This document shows, piece after piece, positions 32,628 through 43,789 of a stretch of DNA of 64,000 nucleotides; the stretch's first letter is position 1, and every line of letters begins with the position of its first letter. The DNA lies in contig CM026571.1 in assembly GCA_015143295.1 (NCBI GenBank), positions 28,982,505-29,046,504 of the forward strand, read 5' to 3'. The notes below the pieces were generated by a model. It had not been told where the DNA came from. It did not search any database and saw nothing but the letters and a program-made list of their open reading frames with translations. This DNA comes from Tetracentron sinense. Taxonomy: Eukaryota > Streptophyta > Magnoliopsida > Trochodendrales > Trochodendraceae. The position numbers were made by a program, and so were the translations under genes.

Positions 32628-33787
32628 TTAGAGAGCCTCAGAGACTGATCGAGGAATAGACACTGAATCAACCTGACCAAGAAAAGACTGATAGGAAGCT
32701 GAAAGACCTTGATAAGAGATAAACTTGGCAATCGGATGATCAGCACTACAAGAAAAACTCAAATGGGTGGAGGGATGACGATCACGGGGATGGTACCAGG
32801 GAGGTACAATATCAGAAGCTAAGGGAAGACATGAAGTACTTGAGTCCGGAGAAGATTCTGGCGGAGGAACATGAGAGCGCGGACGACGAGGAACATTAGA
32901 GCGTGGACAACGAGAAACATAAGGGAAGGGATCAGTAGTGATTACCAGAGGAAGAGACCTGCTAGTGAGTGAAGGAGTCTCCTCAACAGGTCTCGGCAAG
33001 GAAGGAGTACCTGAAAAGAAATGAACAATTTCCAAAAAAGTAACATCCAATGAGTGATAAATGTGACAAGTAACCGGATCATAACAACGATACCCCTTAA
33101 ACATGCTAGAATACCCTAAGAAGATACATCGAATGACCTTATCATCGAGTTTGGTACGAGAAGGATTGCGGTTCTGAACAAAGCATGTACACCCGAACAC
33201 ACGAAGTATGATAGGAAAAATGGTGCTATCAGGATGAAGGACATGCGTAAGGGTTTTGCCTTGCAAGATTCGACTGGGAGTGCTATTTATACGATATGTG
33301 GCAGTGACGACAGCCATATGCCAGAAATATTTGGGTACTTTCATACCACATAAGAGACATCGAACAATAGACATAATGTAGCGGTTTTTACGCTCCGTCA
33401 CACCATTCTGCTCAGGAGTGTAAGGACAGGTAAGCTGTTGGAGAATACCACTTTTGTTAAGTTCACTTCAAAATTCATTTGTGATATATTCCCGAAAATT
33501 ATCAGACCAAATATTCTGTACAGCAGTATTATATTGGGTTTTGATTATTTGCAGAAAATTAATAAAGTGGGAAAACACCTTAGATTTTTCTTTATAAGAT
33601 AGACCCAAGTGCAACGAGTGTAATCATCTATGAAAGTGACATAATAACGATGTTGAGATAAGGCAGTCACTTGAGAAGGACCCCACACATCAAAGTGTTT
33701 AAGATCAAAGGCACTAGATGTACGGTGCATGCGAGAGATATAAATAGTGCGAGTATGTTTTGACAATTCACACACCACACACCACAC
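32628..33787 (-). pseudogene. Copia integrase
   Basis: DVWGPSQV and FIDDYTRCTWVYLIKK carry the first catalytic acidic residues (frame 33545-33787). TERKNRYIMSIVRCLLCGM and KYFWHMAVVTATYRINSTPS follow in frame 32628-33401, then the C-terminal FGCTCFVQNRNP and KVIRCIFLGYSS. A shift near 33410-33540 separates the parts. Confidence 0.85.
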
Positions 33788-34415
33788 ATTTAAATTTAAT
33801 GTTCTTGCATGCTTTATTCAAAGGCAGAAAAAGCCAACATAAATACTGAAAATTTGCATGCCCTAAACGAGCCTGCCACAAATCAAGAGTATGACTAGAA
33901 AAAATAGAATACTCAAAAACAGGCAGAACAAACGCCTGAAGATTAGATGAAGACACTTTGGAAGACAGAGGATCTCCAAAGTAGTAGAGTTCATCGGGCT
34001 CATATCCCCTGCCAAAAATCTTCTTCAAAGTCAAGTCCTGCAAAAGACAATGATCGGGTAAGAAAATAACAGCACAATGAAGGTTTTTCGCAAGTAGACT
34101 AACTGAAAGAAGATTATAAGCAAAGTTAGGAACATAGAAAACAGAGGGAAGAGTGATGTCTGAAGACAAATGTGCATTACCTTGACTACTGATTTTGATA
34201 GAGGACCCATCGGCAATACGAACGGACTAAGTAACAGGGGTAACTGGAGATGATAAAATGGATAACTCACCAGTCATATGATTATTGACTCTGGAATCCA
34301 AAATCCAAGTGGGATTGCCTGACTTAACATGAAGAGTAGTAGATATACCTATAGCAAGATTAGCCGTAGGACTGACAGACGAGATAGTCGCCGAAGAAGC
34401 AAGACCCAAGCCCAA
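33768..34415 (-). pseudogene. Copia protease and GAG-pre-integrase region
   Basis: WILDSRVNNHMTGELS corresponds to the copia protease site WILDSGA..HMTG, but the Gly is changed to Arg, so the active site is probably dead. FYVPNFAYNLLSVSLLAKN and the later DLWQARLGHANFQYL belong to the pre-integrase region. The frames change near 34230. Confidence 0.8.
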
Positions 34416-34535
34416 ATGTAACTGAAGCTAAGCAATTTGTGACTGAAACTGACTATAATCTGAAATAGATGGAGCAGGTAGTACCTCAGCAATGATGCCT
34501 ATACGGGGAGCCCATTTCCCTCGATCTTTGTTCCC

Positions 34536-35441
34536 CTAGTCCCGATTCTGAGAATAACGTTGCTTTAACTCAGGATGGACATCAAAGCAACAATCAATGA
34601 CATGACCAGACTTGCGGCAAAGCTGACAATAAGGGGGAAGAGAGCCTGAAGGAGCAGCAAAGGACATCTGATCAAGAACTGGTGGAGACAACTCAGGTGA
34701 CAGAGTCGGTGGAAGAAGATGACACCAACGTCCATCTCCATTCATAGTAGCAAATGTCTCGTAAAGAGAAGGCATAGGAGAGGAGTTTAAAATTTGAGCC
34801 CAAAGAGCCTCAAACTTAGGTTTCAAACCCATTAGAAATTGGTACGTGTACCTACAATCAATACGTTTAGACTTAACAACAACATCAGTAGGGAAGTCAC
34901 TAAGGGGCTCATATTAAGCCAACTCCTCCCATCTAGTTTGGAGGTAGCCAAAAAAGTCCGCAACTAAGAGTCCCAAGGCAGCCTAGGAGGTATGAGAGAT
35001 ATCCCGATAGAGCTCGAAGATCCGAGAGTCATAGTGTGCATGAGCATACATCTTAGTCAAGGCACTCCATAGACCATGGACAGTATCGTGATACATGAAC
35101 ATATTGTAGATCCTATCTTCCATTGAGTTGAAGATCCAACCCAGAATAATATAGTTGTCCAAGTCCCACTGTTCAAACTTGGGATCAGATGCAGTCGGCC
35201 TAGGCTCTTTTCCAAGAATCCACCCAGTCTTGCGTTTTCCACCAAGATAGAGACAGAATGAGCAAGACCAAGCATGAAAATTTTGTCCATTCAACAACAC
35301 GCTCATGACATGTTGAGCAAGTGTGGATTGAGTGATAGACAGATCTATTCGAGAAACCAAGAAAGCTGGAGGGGCAGCTGGGGCAACTTCTTTTTCAGGT
35401 TCAATCATTACGCAAGTAGTCCAACAACACAAAATGGACAT
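34536..35441 (-). pseudogene. Copia gag
   Basis: QHVMSVLLNGQNFHAWS, GKRKTGWILGKEPRP and YHDTVHGLWSALTKMY define the UBN2-type gag (34983-35441). After stops, LKPKFEALWAQILNS leads to a zinc knuckle CQLCRKSGHVIDC (34536-34832). The gag is split by stops at about 34833-34982. Confidence 0.85.
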
Positions 35442-35809
35442 ATAAAGAACAAAGGTCGGATAATGATCGGCAACAATAGAACCATAGCCGGGAAAAAATG
35501 GCTGAATTGACAGGGGTAATCGGACACTCGGCTACCCAACCAATAGACAAAGAGCTCGGGAGGGATCTAAGACATCATGAACAGGCCGAGAAGGCCAAAG
35601 GTGGCAGCATAGAGGCTGCGCAAAGGATCGGAAGGCCGCTGGTGGCTGGTGGTGGTTGGCCGCCTGTCGTGAGGGTTGTTGGTTGGTGGCTGGTGGCCTG
35701 GGGCTGTCATCTGGCTGGTGGTGTGGTGCTGTGGTGTGGTGGTGGTGGTGTTGTGGTTTGGTGGTGGTTGGCGGCTAGGGTTTTGTCTCTTGGGTTGGCT
35801 TTGATACCA

Positions 35810-35957
35810 AAAAGTAATTTGAGAGAGAAAAGATACACTTTATTATGCTTCCAATCCAATATATATACACAGAATTCCGAACTAAATAAGGATAGAACAA
35901 AAATAGGAATCTAATTAAGGGCTAAAGAAACTGCTAAAAATATTCTTAATTCCAACA
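35810..35957 (-). repeat. 5' LTR of the copia element
   Basis: 148 bp. The primer-binding site TGATACCA (plus strand) lies immediately beside it at 35802-35809. Confidence 0.85.
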
Positions 35958-36095
35958 AGGTATAATTTGAGGTACTATAAAGGGAATGAGGATTTTTTGA
36001 AACCTGACATTTATCGCTTCTTAAGGATTGTTTGAACCTCGCTTCCCACTTCTAGCTTTCAGCTTGCGTCTCATTTTTTGCTTATGGCTTTAGTA

Positions 36096-36446
36096 TCTGT
36101 AGACACCCAATTTTGCACGGCCATAGACCCATTTAGCTTCAAGTACCGAATGATAAACTCAATAAAGAGATCCGAACTCCGGATAGTGTGGCGGAAATCC
36201 AAGCCGTACTCGAGACCATAGTTAGTAAGTTCGGGTACGGGAAAAATACGATACGGGAAATGTCTGGGTATTATACTTTTTAATCTCAAAAGTTCGTGAG
36301 CAAAGATTCAGTCCAAAAGAACAAAAACGTCAAATAATCAGATATGGATATATTTGGGTTTAATAAATTTTTGCTTCAAAAGTCTCGGATACATATATAT
36401 TTGTGTTTAATACATTTTTGCTTCAAAGGTTCGAGACCAAATACGG

Positions 36447-36451
<5 letters not shown>
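36096..36451. mobile_element. Possible Tat-like LTR start with a hAT-like end inside
   Basis: TGTAGACACCCAATTTTGCA at 36096 resembles the opening of Tat/Ogre-type LTRs. CATAGTTAGTAAGTTCGGGT at 36217 resembles the TIR of the elements at 12298 and 13704, but no right end was found. A block of about 65 bp with TTTGGGTTTAATAAATTTT is duplicated at 36350-36430. Confidence 0.3.

Positions 36452-36508
<57 letters not shown>
36452..36508. repeat. (AT)n microsatellite, about 57 bp
   Basis: Uninterrupted AT dinucleotide run. Confidence 0.95.
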
Positions 36509-36510
<2 letters not shown>

Positions 36511-36563
36511 TTCTACTAATAAAAGTACAAGGAGTATGCAAAACTTTTTGTGGACGTAATCAC

Positions 36564-38737
36564 TGAAAGTATGCCTCTTTTTAATTTTAGAAACACAGTT
36601 CTTGGGGGGCATACATCGAATCCCAAGATTTGATTAAGATTCTAATTGATTTTATTCAATGAAGATAAGAATAACATTCACCTTTGCGACTTTGAAATTG
36701 TTAATTCAAATCCACGTTTTAATAGTACTCGCAAAACTTCACAAGTGTCAAGTCTCCTGTCGATTCACACGAACCTTTTTTTTCCTTTAAAGCTTTCTCT
36801 AAAGGAAGCTAATGGCCCTTCCAAATTTCCAGCTCTAGGAATCTTGAATAAAAGATACAATCTTTTGTTATAAAGAACCTTTCTTGATTCTTTTCTTGAT
36901 CTTCAAAATTAAGAACCCAAGAGAGAAGAAGATGGGGGAATATGGGGCTGATCGTACACCACTAGAGAGAGGGGTTGGGCGTGAGATTTGAGGAGAGGGG
37001 AGAGGTTTCCAAATTTGGAAATTCTGGAAAATTAAAGAATGCCCAAAGCCTTGGACGTCCAACCCTCTTTATAGGCTTTATTGGTTGCTTGCAACCAAAG
37101 TTTCCTAATCCTTATCCAATAAGGATTCTTCAATTAGTTTCCTATTTGGTTTCTCCATAACTAATTAGGAATAATCAAAATAGAAACTAATCTCATCCAT
37201 TAGTGTCCAACTAATCTTATTCTAATTTAATTAGGATTCCTTGATTAACAAGAAACTAATAGACTCCTTGTCCAACAAAGAATATTTAATTAGTAACTAA
37301 CTCTAACTAACTAACTAACCTTATCTAATAAGGATATTAGTTATTGGAAACTAATTAAAATAATAACAATTATTATTCCTCCTTGAAGTGGGTGTCAGAC
37401 CCTAGGTGGGTTCCACTCCACACGTCCCCAATGGGTTCTAAACCCTTTTAGTCACTTTAACTATTCTTTTAAAATATTCCCCAATGGGTCCTACCCATTT
37501 GGTTTTTCACATCTAATGTGATTCCACCTTTTAGAGCTTCACTATACCATATAGTGATCACTTAGATAAATTAATTAATTTAATTAATAATTAAATTAAA
37601 TACTTTAAGAAGGTTCTTGTGTGTGAGATCTAAAGGGATCTCCTATTTCCGGTTGTGGGACCAAGTACTTCACCTTTTGGTTAAAGCATTGTTATTAGGA
37701 AACACCTTTCCTACACTCCATTAGGATTATAGAATTTTATCTATATCCCTGGACTTCCACCAATCACAATTAATGTCCATTAACACAATGTGATTAACCT
37801 CCAGAAATTAGAGAATTGCTTGTAAGTACCATCTCACAATATATTTATAAATAAATCTTTCCACATTCCGATATCACTTGTAAGCTTCCGAGATTGGAAC
37901 AATTCCACTGTCTTAGTCCCTAGCTTATGAATAGAACCCTTTCCCATGATTGCCTTTTCATGGAATTAAACCTCCAAAACACTTTTGAAGAAACATTAGA
38001 AAAGAACTGACATATATATTTATATATACTTTTCCATATTAAAAATATCAACTTCGATAAAAACCATTGTACCGAAAATCACCAGTACTGGATTTAACAG
38101 TTCAGTTCAACAAGTATCACCTTGATATCATTATCTCCAATTAAGGAGTTGTAGATTTCTTATTGAGTGTTTACACATTTCTCTAAACATTGTGTACATG
38201 ATCCAACGTACCCGGAGTTAGTCCTGTGTATTGGACATTGACGATTGGCACATCAAAGCCATATAGACAAATATTTGAGAAGATGTTAACCTCTCAGGTC
38301 TAAGGATAATTTGTTAAATGGATAACCCTAATACAATCTGACAGTGTATTCCATAGTGTATCCATTATTGACCCCGTTCAGTATTATGTACTTGCTACAT
38401 ATACTCACATGTTAGTCAATAGTCACCACTCTCTGTGAATGAGATTCATCACACTATCTCATAGAACTACACATGTGCAAGCCATGATGAAGTACGGCGC
38501 CTAACCAGTACTCTAGAGGCTTTGAATAATATTAGGTTTACAAGGAACCGGAAAATCATATCTCCTCGCAACCTTTGCATGATTTTCCTACAATGTTTCC
38601 TATGGAACTTTATGTCATCATCAAATGAGACAGTAATTAATATAAATACCCTTTATAGTTGGTTTTGTGAATATGATGCTTGTCTAATCAACATAGAAAA
38701 GTCTTTTATTGGCTTTCGAGGGCATATATGTCCAACA
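36564..38737 (-). mobile_element. Solo LTR (2,174 bp) with 5-bp target duplication
   Basis: On the minus strand it begins TGTTGGACATATATGCCC and ends GGCATACTTTCA, with TG...CA ends. ATCAC is present at 36559-36563 and 38738-38742. No coding region and no second LTR. Orientation is taken from the TGTTGGACAT start, which is common in plant LTRs. Confidence 0.75.
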
Positions 38738-38742
38738 ATCAC

Positions 38743-40270
38743 CCTTCATTATATATAAAAAAAAATTATAATTTATAGTTGAAAATTATAATTTATAATA
38801 TTATGTGAGTCCCATGAGACTCACTATTACGTATTAAAAATCTAATTTGCTATTTTTTTGGATAAGGACTCTCTATTAGTCGAGAGTTAAGTAGGATTCA
38901 TTAAAGTTAGAATTAGTCTAGGGATACTCCCAAAGTGTACTCCCATATATAATCCCAAACCTTAACCGTTTATCTCAATTATTAAGCGGTTAGGATTAAA
39001 TCTAAAGTGGAATTAGAAAAGACAAAATAAGCCAACTCCAATCTTGACCCTTAGTGGTTGGTTATAAACGGTTAGGATTAGGGAATATATTTAGGAGTAT
39101 AATTGGAAGTGCCCATAGACGGACTCTTAAAATTATACTAATCTAATGTGGGACCCTCCGGACAAACAGAGCTAAATCATAGAGCCTTTCGAGTCGGCCA
39201 TCAGCATGACTGATGAGAGAGCAAGTGAGCACATATTAACTGGCTAGAAGGCGCAACATGCGGTTGAGCATGATGGGAGCCTCTAGGTTGTGAGTGGGCA
39301 GGTGTTAGATACATGCTAATTTTATATTAAAGTTTGATACATGTATTTGAGTACAAGTAGGTTACTAAATACACAAGGGAATACGTAACTAAGAGCCAAT
39401 CCTTAATTGATTGAGTTACATATATCTTAGTAGATTCCGGGTGATCTTTAAGTGATAAGGATTATCTTTCCTTTATGAACCTGCCCCAGATATGAAATTA
39501 TAACAATAAAAATCTGCTAGCTGTTGTCGTGAGACAGATGAAAGGAATTGGAAAGAAGCCCCCTTCCTTGAGAGAGAAATTAATAGAGTGAGAGAGCCAA
39601 GACCCTCTACCGTGAGAGAAAGAGAGAGCTTGAACCACTGGTTTAGCAGTAGAAAACCCCATATCCCTCCCAAATAAATCAAAAGAACAAGAGAGTTCGA
39701 TTTGAACTCTCCCTCCTTTTTAGAACTTTTGATAAGGCACAAAGGACAGAGGAAAAAAACAGAAGAAAATTGAAAAATAAGGACTCTAATTTACTATTTT
39801 TAAAGATAAGGACTCTCTATTAGTAGAGAGTTAGAAGGACTCTTGAAAATTATATTAATCTAATGTGAGACCCATGGAACTCTTTGGCTATTTTTATGGA
39901 TAAACACTATCTATTTATATATTTTTTTATATTTTAAAGTCAAAAGCACTAATATTCTAACCATGAAAAAAAATAATAATGTCATATTAAAAGATTATTA
40001 CGATTCCTTGCTTTTAATACATTTATAAGTGGGACAACTAAATAATCTAACTATTAGTAACTCTTTTCTAATATAAAATTTAAATTAATATAAGAGCTAT
40101 TAAATTTAATTACTGAAATATATTTATATAAACATAATAATATTTTAAGAAATTATTTAATATAAAAAGAGTAATGTGACATCTAATGAAAACATATTAA
40201 AAATTATATTAGATTTTTTAAAAAGTTAGTTTTTAATTAAAGATGAAAAAGTTATACGTGCTGTAATTTT
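38743..40270. other. AT-rich region, no supported gene
   Basis: The block GGATAAGGACTCTCTATTAG followed by AGAGTTA recurs near 38871 and 39778, and a GACTCTT/AATCTAATGTG block recurs near 39122 and 39829. These are older repeats. A short ORF at 39473-39742 has no domain. Confidence 0.4.
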
Positions 40271-40639
40271 ACTAGTATATATCTTTATTATTACTAGTAA
40301 GTGTGCACGTGCTTTGCACGTATTAATTTTCTATTAATATAAATATACAAATTTAATATAATAAAACAAAGAAAAATCTTGGAAAAGTCATAGTTCATAA
40401 ACAAAAGTGCAAAAAATGTACTACACAACACTCCTATAGCGTCATTTATATAGAATATTATTAATAATTAGATAAACAAACAACCTAATTACATAAGATA
40501 GAACACATAAAAGTAAGGACTATCTAATAGAAAAGGAAAAGAAAAATAAAGTCACAAGGACACACCTTTGTTAGCCCATGGAAAGTAGTGGGCCCACAGA
40601 GGATCGAGGTCTCCACTATAACTTATGATTGGGCAATAA

Positions 40640-40970
40640 CCTTCTGCCTTCCTACAAGGGCCCAAAAGAGCTCCTCAAACAGCATCGCAGTCTGATAACC
40701 AAGGACCTTGCATTGTCTATGAGGCCATCCTTCGCATAAGCATCAACCAAAAAATTCATAGCTAGTGTTTTCGAGTTGAACCCAAGTTTCAAAGTAAGAG
40801 CATGCACATGCTCAATGTGCTGAACATACTCATCAAAGCTGCCACTATTGGCCTTCAACTGCTCCACGAAAACTCTTAATCCACAAACCAAATCAGCAAA
40901 ACCTTTATAGTCTTTTGCCACTTTGAGATTCATATTCTCATAATTCCGAGTAACTTAATTGGAGTAGGAA
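40640..40970 (-). pseudogene. Chimeric gene fragment: BLOS2-like exon fused to PPR-like segment
   Basis: An open frame starts in NYENMNLKVAKDYKGFADL and runs through GLRVFVEQLKANSGSFDEYV. I recognise this as the central part of plant BLOC-1 subunit 2 (BLOS2). At about residue 42 it switches to VHALTLKLGFNSKTLAMNFL and VDAYAKDGLIDNAR, which has the pattern of a pentatricopeptide repeat. The two families are unrelated, so this is a fusion of fragments from two genes. A third short open stretch (TAMLFEELFWALVGRQK) follows in another frame. Too short to be functional. Assignments rest on recall of family motifs. Confidence 0.6.
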
Positions 40971-41057
40971 ACTATAAAGAGATAATTATAGGCCTTTTAC
41001 CCTCAACACTGAGTCCAAAAGCAAAGTTATTCTTTCATATTAAGAAACCCAAAATTT

Positions 41058-41243
41058 TAAAACACTTACCTAACGATAAGGATCAAATGTCTTAACTCTA
41101 CATAGATGAGTAAGGACTCTCTAATAGTCCTTCAAAGTCACCCAAATCTTTAAAACACTTACCTAACTATAACGATCAAATCTTTTAACTCTACATAGAT
41201 GAGTAAGGACTCTCTAATAGTCCTTTAAAGTCTCCCCTAATAG
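41058..41243. repeat. 93-bp tandem duplication
   Basis: TAAAACACTTACCTAAC begins copies at 41058 and 41151. Both contain AACTCTACATAGATGAGTAA and GGACTCTCTAATAGTCCTT. It lies inside the Helitron-like element. Confidence 0.8.
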
Positions 41244-41622
41244 AGTCCTACGAATAATAGATAAACGTTTAACTATTAATTTTTATTGAGTCCTACTAAC
41301 AAAAATTATCTCTTAAAGCTTTGAATACCCTAAGTTATTTATAAAATAAATTAAATTAAAGTGTATTTTGGTCAGCATAAAGTTTAGGTTACTCCTTGTA
41401 CTTTTATTAGTAGAATGATGATGCGAGAGCCTTTCGTAGATGAAATTTCCGAAATTCCCAAACTACCCTACCCTTATTTAAATACAAAACATTGATTTAA
41501 TGTTTTACTTTAATTCTCAAACTACCCCTTGCATTTGATTTGATGTTTTACTTTAATTCCCAAACTACCCCTTGCTCATCTATCTATTTAGAATCACAGC
41601 CAATCAGGATTGAACTCGGGGA

Positions 41623-41931
41623 GAGTTCAATCGCACCCGCGGGTTAACACGTGTCCCTTTTAACTCCTATTAACTGTGGTTAACTCCTTCCCCTCGCGCT
41701 CACGTGCATTGCACGTGCCACTAGCGAGTTCAATCGCACCCGTGGGTTAGCACGTGTCCCTTTTAACTTCTATTAACTGTGGTTAACTCCTTCCCCTCGC
41801 GCTCACGTGCTTCACACGTGCCACTAGCGAGTTCAATCGCACCCATGGGTTAACACGTGTCCCTTTTAACTCATATTAACTATGGTTAACTCCTTCCCTT
41901 GTGCTCACGTGCATCACACGTGCCACCCGCT
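41623..41931 (+). repeat. Three tandem 103-bp copies of a Helitron 3' end
   Basis: Units start with GAGTTCAATCGCACCC at 41623, 41726 and 41829. Each holds a hairpin near its end: CACGTGCATTGCACGTG in unit 1, with weaker versions in units 2 and 3. CCACTAG follows in units 1 and 2, while unit 3 ends CCACCCG. Hairpin plus CTAG is the Helitron 3' terminus. The corresponding 5' end was not found. Confidence 0.7.
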
Positions 41932-42129
41932 TGTATATATATATATAATACATCAAATGTCTTATAATAATTATCCTAGTACAATAATAATTAATTAGTA
42001 GAGAAACCACCCAACTTTGAGGAGGGAGAAGGATGCTAACCCAATCAAAAACGGGCACCCAGCAATCAAAATTTCCAGGACAGTAGCAAAAGGGAAGAAT
42101 GACCTTACAATTTATAAACTCACCCATGG

Positions 42130-42620
42130 GCTAATCCAGTAGCCCAAAAGAATTGATTGCATACTTCGGGGTACCTAAAACAGATACAGTCTTTGGGTAC
42201 ACTACTGACTGCCGAACACCATAATTGATAGCAGAGATTACAATTGACATGCCATTCATCTTAGCCCTTTGCAGCTCTAGAATCTACTACCATTGAAGAA
42301 CTAGTTCTAAGGACAACTACATAATCAAAATAGCAATGAGAACCTTCAAGAACAAACAATAACTAGAAATTGAATTAGATAAAAAGAAACCTAAAAAAAA
42401 AAATTAAATGTGAATGAGAGTTACTTACAATGGCACGAGCAAGTTCTCTATGAAAATCTAGATGAAAGAAACTTCTATGCTATGCGACCATAGATGAAAG
42501 AAACTGAAGAGAAACGAGAAAACCATTTTCTTGAATGACAGAGAACACAGTTGAGTGTGGTTAGTGGTTTACCACTTCTCGGTAAGGCTGTGACCGGTCG
42601 TCCGTCGTTGGAAAAAGCTA
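42130..42620 (-). pseudogene. Possible gene fragment, unrecognised
   Basis: On the minus strand an open stretch reads MNGMSIVISAINYGVRQ then YPKTVSVLGTPKYAIN and stops after 42 codons. Upstream, a segment ending TGCTCGTGCCATT is followed by GTAAGTAACTC, a good splice donor. I do not recognise the protein. It may be another captured fragment, since it lies between Helitron ends and MITEs. Confidence 0.3.
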
Positions 42621-42629
42621 CCACTTTAA

Positions 42630-42828
42630 GGTGGTGTTTGGTAACACTAGTCTTAAAAGAAGTGCTTATTAGAAAATTATGCTTAGTTGGACTTTAGATT
42701 GTTAAGTTGAAGATTAATTGCATGTCTACATTTGCAATTAACTTTCAACTTAACCATCGAAAGTCCAACTAAACATAATTTTTTTTAAATAAGCACTTCT
42801 TTTTAGACTAGTGTTACCAAACGCCACC
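42630..42828. mobile_element. Tourist-like MITE (PIF/Harbinger type), TAA duplication
   Basis: A near-perfect foldback: GGTGGTGTTTGGTAACACTA on the left and GGTGGCGTTTGGTAACACTA read from the right. TAA flanks both sides (42627-42629 and 42829-42831). A 3-bp TWA duplication and a GG.GGTGTTTGG end define this class. 199 bp, non-coding. Confidence 0.85.
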
Positions 42829-43050
42829 TAAGACTTGAGAGCCGCCCCCCCCTAATCCTGGATAAATGGAAGGTTGAGGGAGAATGAGAATTATGAGGAA
42901 GAACGAAGAAAACGCAAGAGATTTATCACTTTCAAATTTCCTGCTTTTCCACACGTATTTAAGGAAAGTTTACTTTAATATCCGAACGATCCTATACGTT
43001 ATGAGATGCATATTCGCGTTTTTTCCGTACAGTTCAATATAATTCTTGAT

Positions 43051-43393
43051 GGAGCCAAATCATCTCCGGGCAAATCCGGTTATCACCCCTAGAGGTCACC
43101 ACGTGTCTCCTTTGACACCCCTTAACCGTGGGTAAGGTTCACCCACCCATTTTTGTTTTTTTTTTTAAATATTAATTATTTTTTTAAAATTAAAAAACTG
43201 TTTTTAAAATTAAAAAAACTCTAAAAACAGTTTTTTAATTAAAAAAAAAGAATTAATATTTAAAAAAAAAAACCAAAAATGAGTGGGTGAACCTTACCCA
43301 CGGTTAAGGGGTGTCAGAGGAGACATGTGGCGACCTCTAGGGGTGATAACCAGATTTGCCAAATCCGGTTATCACCGTAGAGGATTTGACTCC
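43051..43393. mobile_element. Mutator-like foldback MITE, 9-bp target duplication
   Basis: The TIRs are GGAGCCAAATC on the left and GGAGTCAAATC read from the right. Flanks ATTCTTGAT (43042-43050) and ATTCTTAAT (43394-43402) match at 8 of 9. Nearly the whole 343 bp folds on itself around a poly-A/T core. The arms contain the recurring CCACGTGTC...GACACCCCTTAACC...TTCACCCACCC motif. Confidence 0.75.
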
Positions 43394-43446
43394 ATTCTTA
43401 ATACGTGCGTTTTTTTTTAAAGTATTCGTGTACGTGTATATTATAC

Positions 43447-43783
43447 TATTTTCTATTCCGGTTCATACAACATATCTTCCAATTAATTTAATAAGAAAAT
43501 GTTACGTCACCCTTTTAATTATTGTTCTTCTTTCTTAATTAAGTGATGGGTTAATTGCTCACCTTAACCCACTAACATTCTATTTTTTAAAATTACAATT
43601 AATTAAATCTCATTGGCTTCTATTTTCTATTTTGGTTCATACAACATATCTTCTAATTGTTTCAATAAGAAAACACCCCGTCACCCTTTTAATTATTGTT
43701 CTTCCTTCCTAATTAAGTGATGGGTTAATTGCTCACCTTTACTCACTCACATTCTATATTTTTTTAATTACAATTAATTAAAT
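43447..43783. repeat. Two tandem copies of a 174-bp unit
   Basis: TTTTCTATT-CGGTTCATACA starts copies at about 43449 and 43623. Shared landmarks are CGTCACCCTTTTAATTATTG and AATTAAGTGATGGGTTAATT. Confidence 0.8.
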
Positions 43784-43789
43784 TGTAAT

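Larger units (their letters stand above)
30971..35957 (-). mobile_element. Near-complete Ty1/copia element (4,987 bp)
   Basis: Two 148-bp LTRs (30971-31118, 35810-35957) bound the element. On the minus strand the LTR begins TGTTGGAATTAAGA. The primer site TGGTATCAAAGCC (initiator Met type, one change) abuts the 5' LTR at 35802-35809, and the polypurine tract TTGAGAGGGAG abuts the 3' LTR. Flanks AGATA (30966-30970) and AGGTA (35958-35962) match at 4 of 5. The LTR 3' end reads ACTTTT rather than CA in both copies. Gag to RNase H are all recognisable but broken. Confidence 0.9.
30730..36086. repeat. Dispersed repeat, copy B, split by a copia element
   Basis: 30730-30970 and 35963-36086 together match the repeat at 11616-11995. 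The left part has CATAGTTGCAGGGAAGC and ends at ATTTAAGATA. The right part resumes with TAATTTGAGG and carries CCTCGCTTCCCA near its end. The copia element at 30971-35957 separates the halves, so it inserted into an existing copy. Confidence 0.65.
40294..41414 (-). mobile_element. Helitron-like element carrying gene fragments
   Basis: On the minus strand it begins TCTACTAATAAAAGTACAAG. It ends with the perfect hairpin ACGTGC-AAA-GCACGT (40307-40321) followed by GCACACTTACTAG, with T next in the flank. The 3' hairpin a few bases before CTAG and insertion next to T are Helitron hallmarks. The base before the 5' TC is T, not the usual A, so the 5' edge is less certain. It contains BLOS2-like and PPR-like fragments on the same strand (40640-40970) and a 93-bp tandem duplication. 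Confidence 0.6.

Noticed and set aside
36344-36559. 71-codon frame with a Tyr-Ile repeat
   Set aside because: It is a translation of the (AT)n microsatellite.
36512-40275. A + strand Helitron from 36512 (same TCTACTAATAAAAGTACAAG start as 41414) to the CTAG at 40272
   Set aside because: The start is convincing, but the sequence before the CTAG lacks a clear hairpin, so the 3' end was not accepted as a feature.
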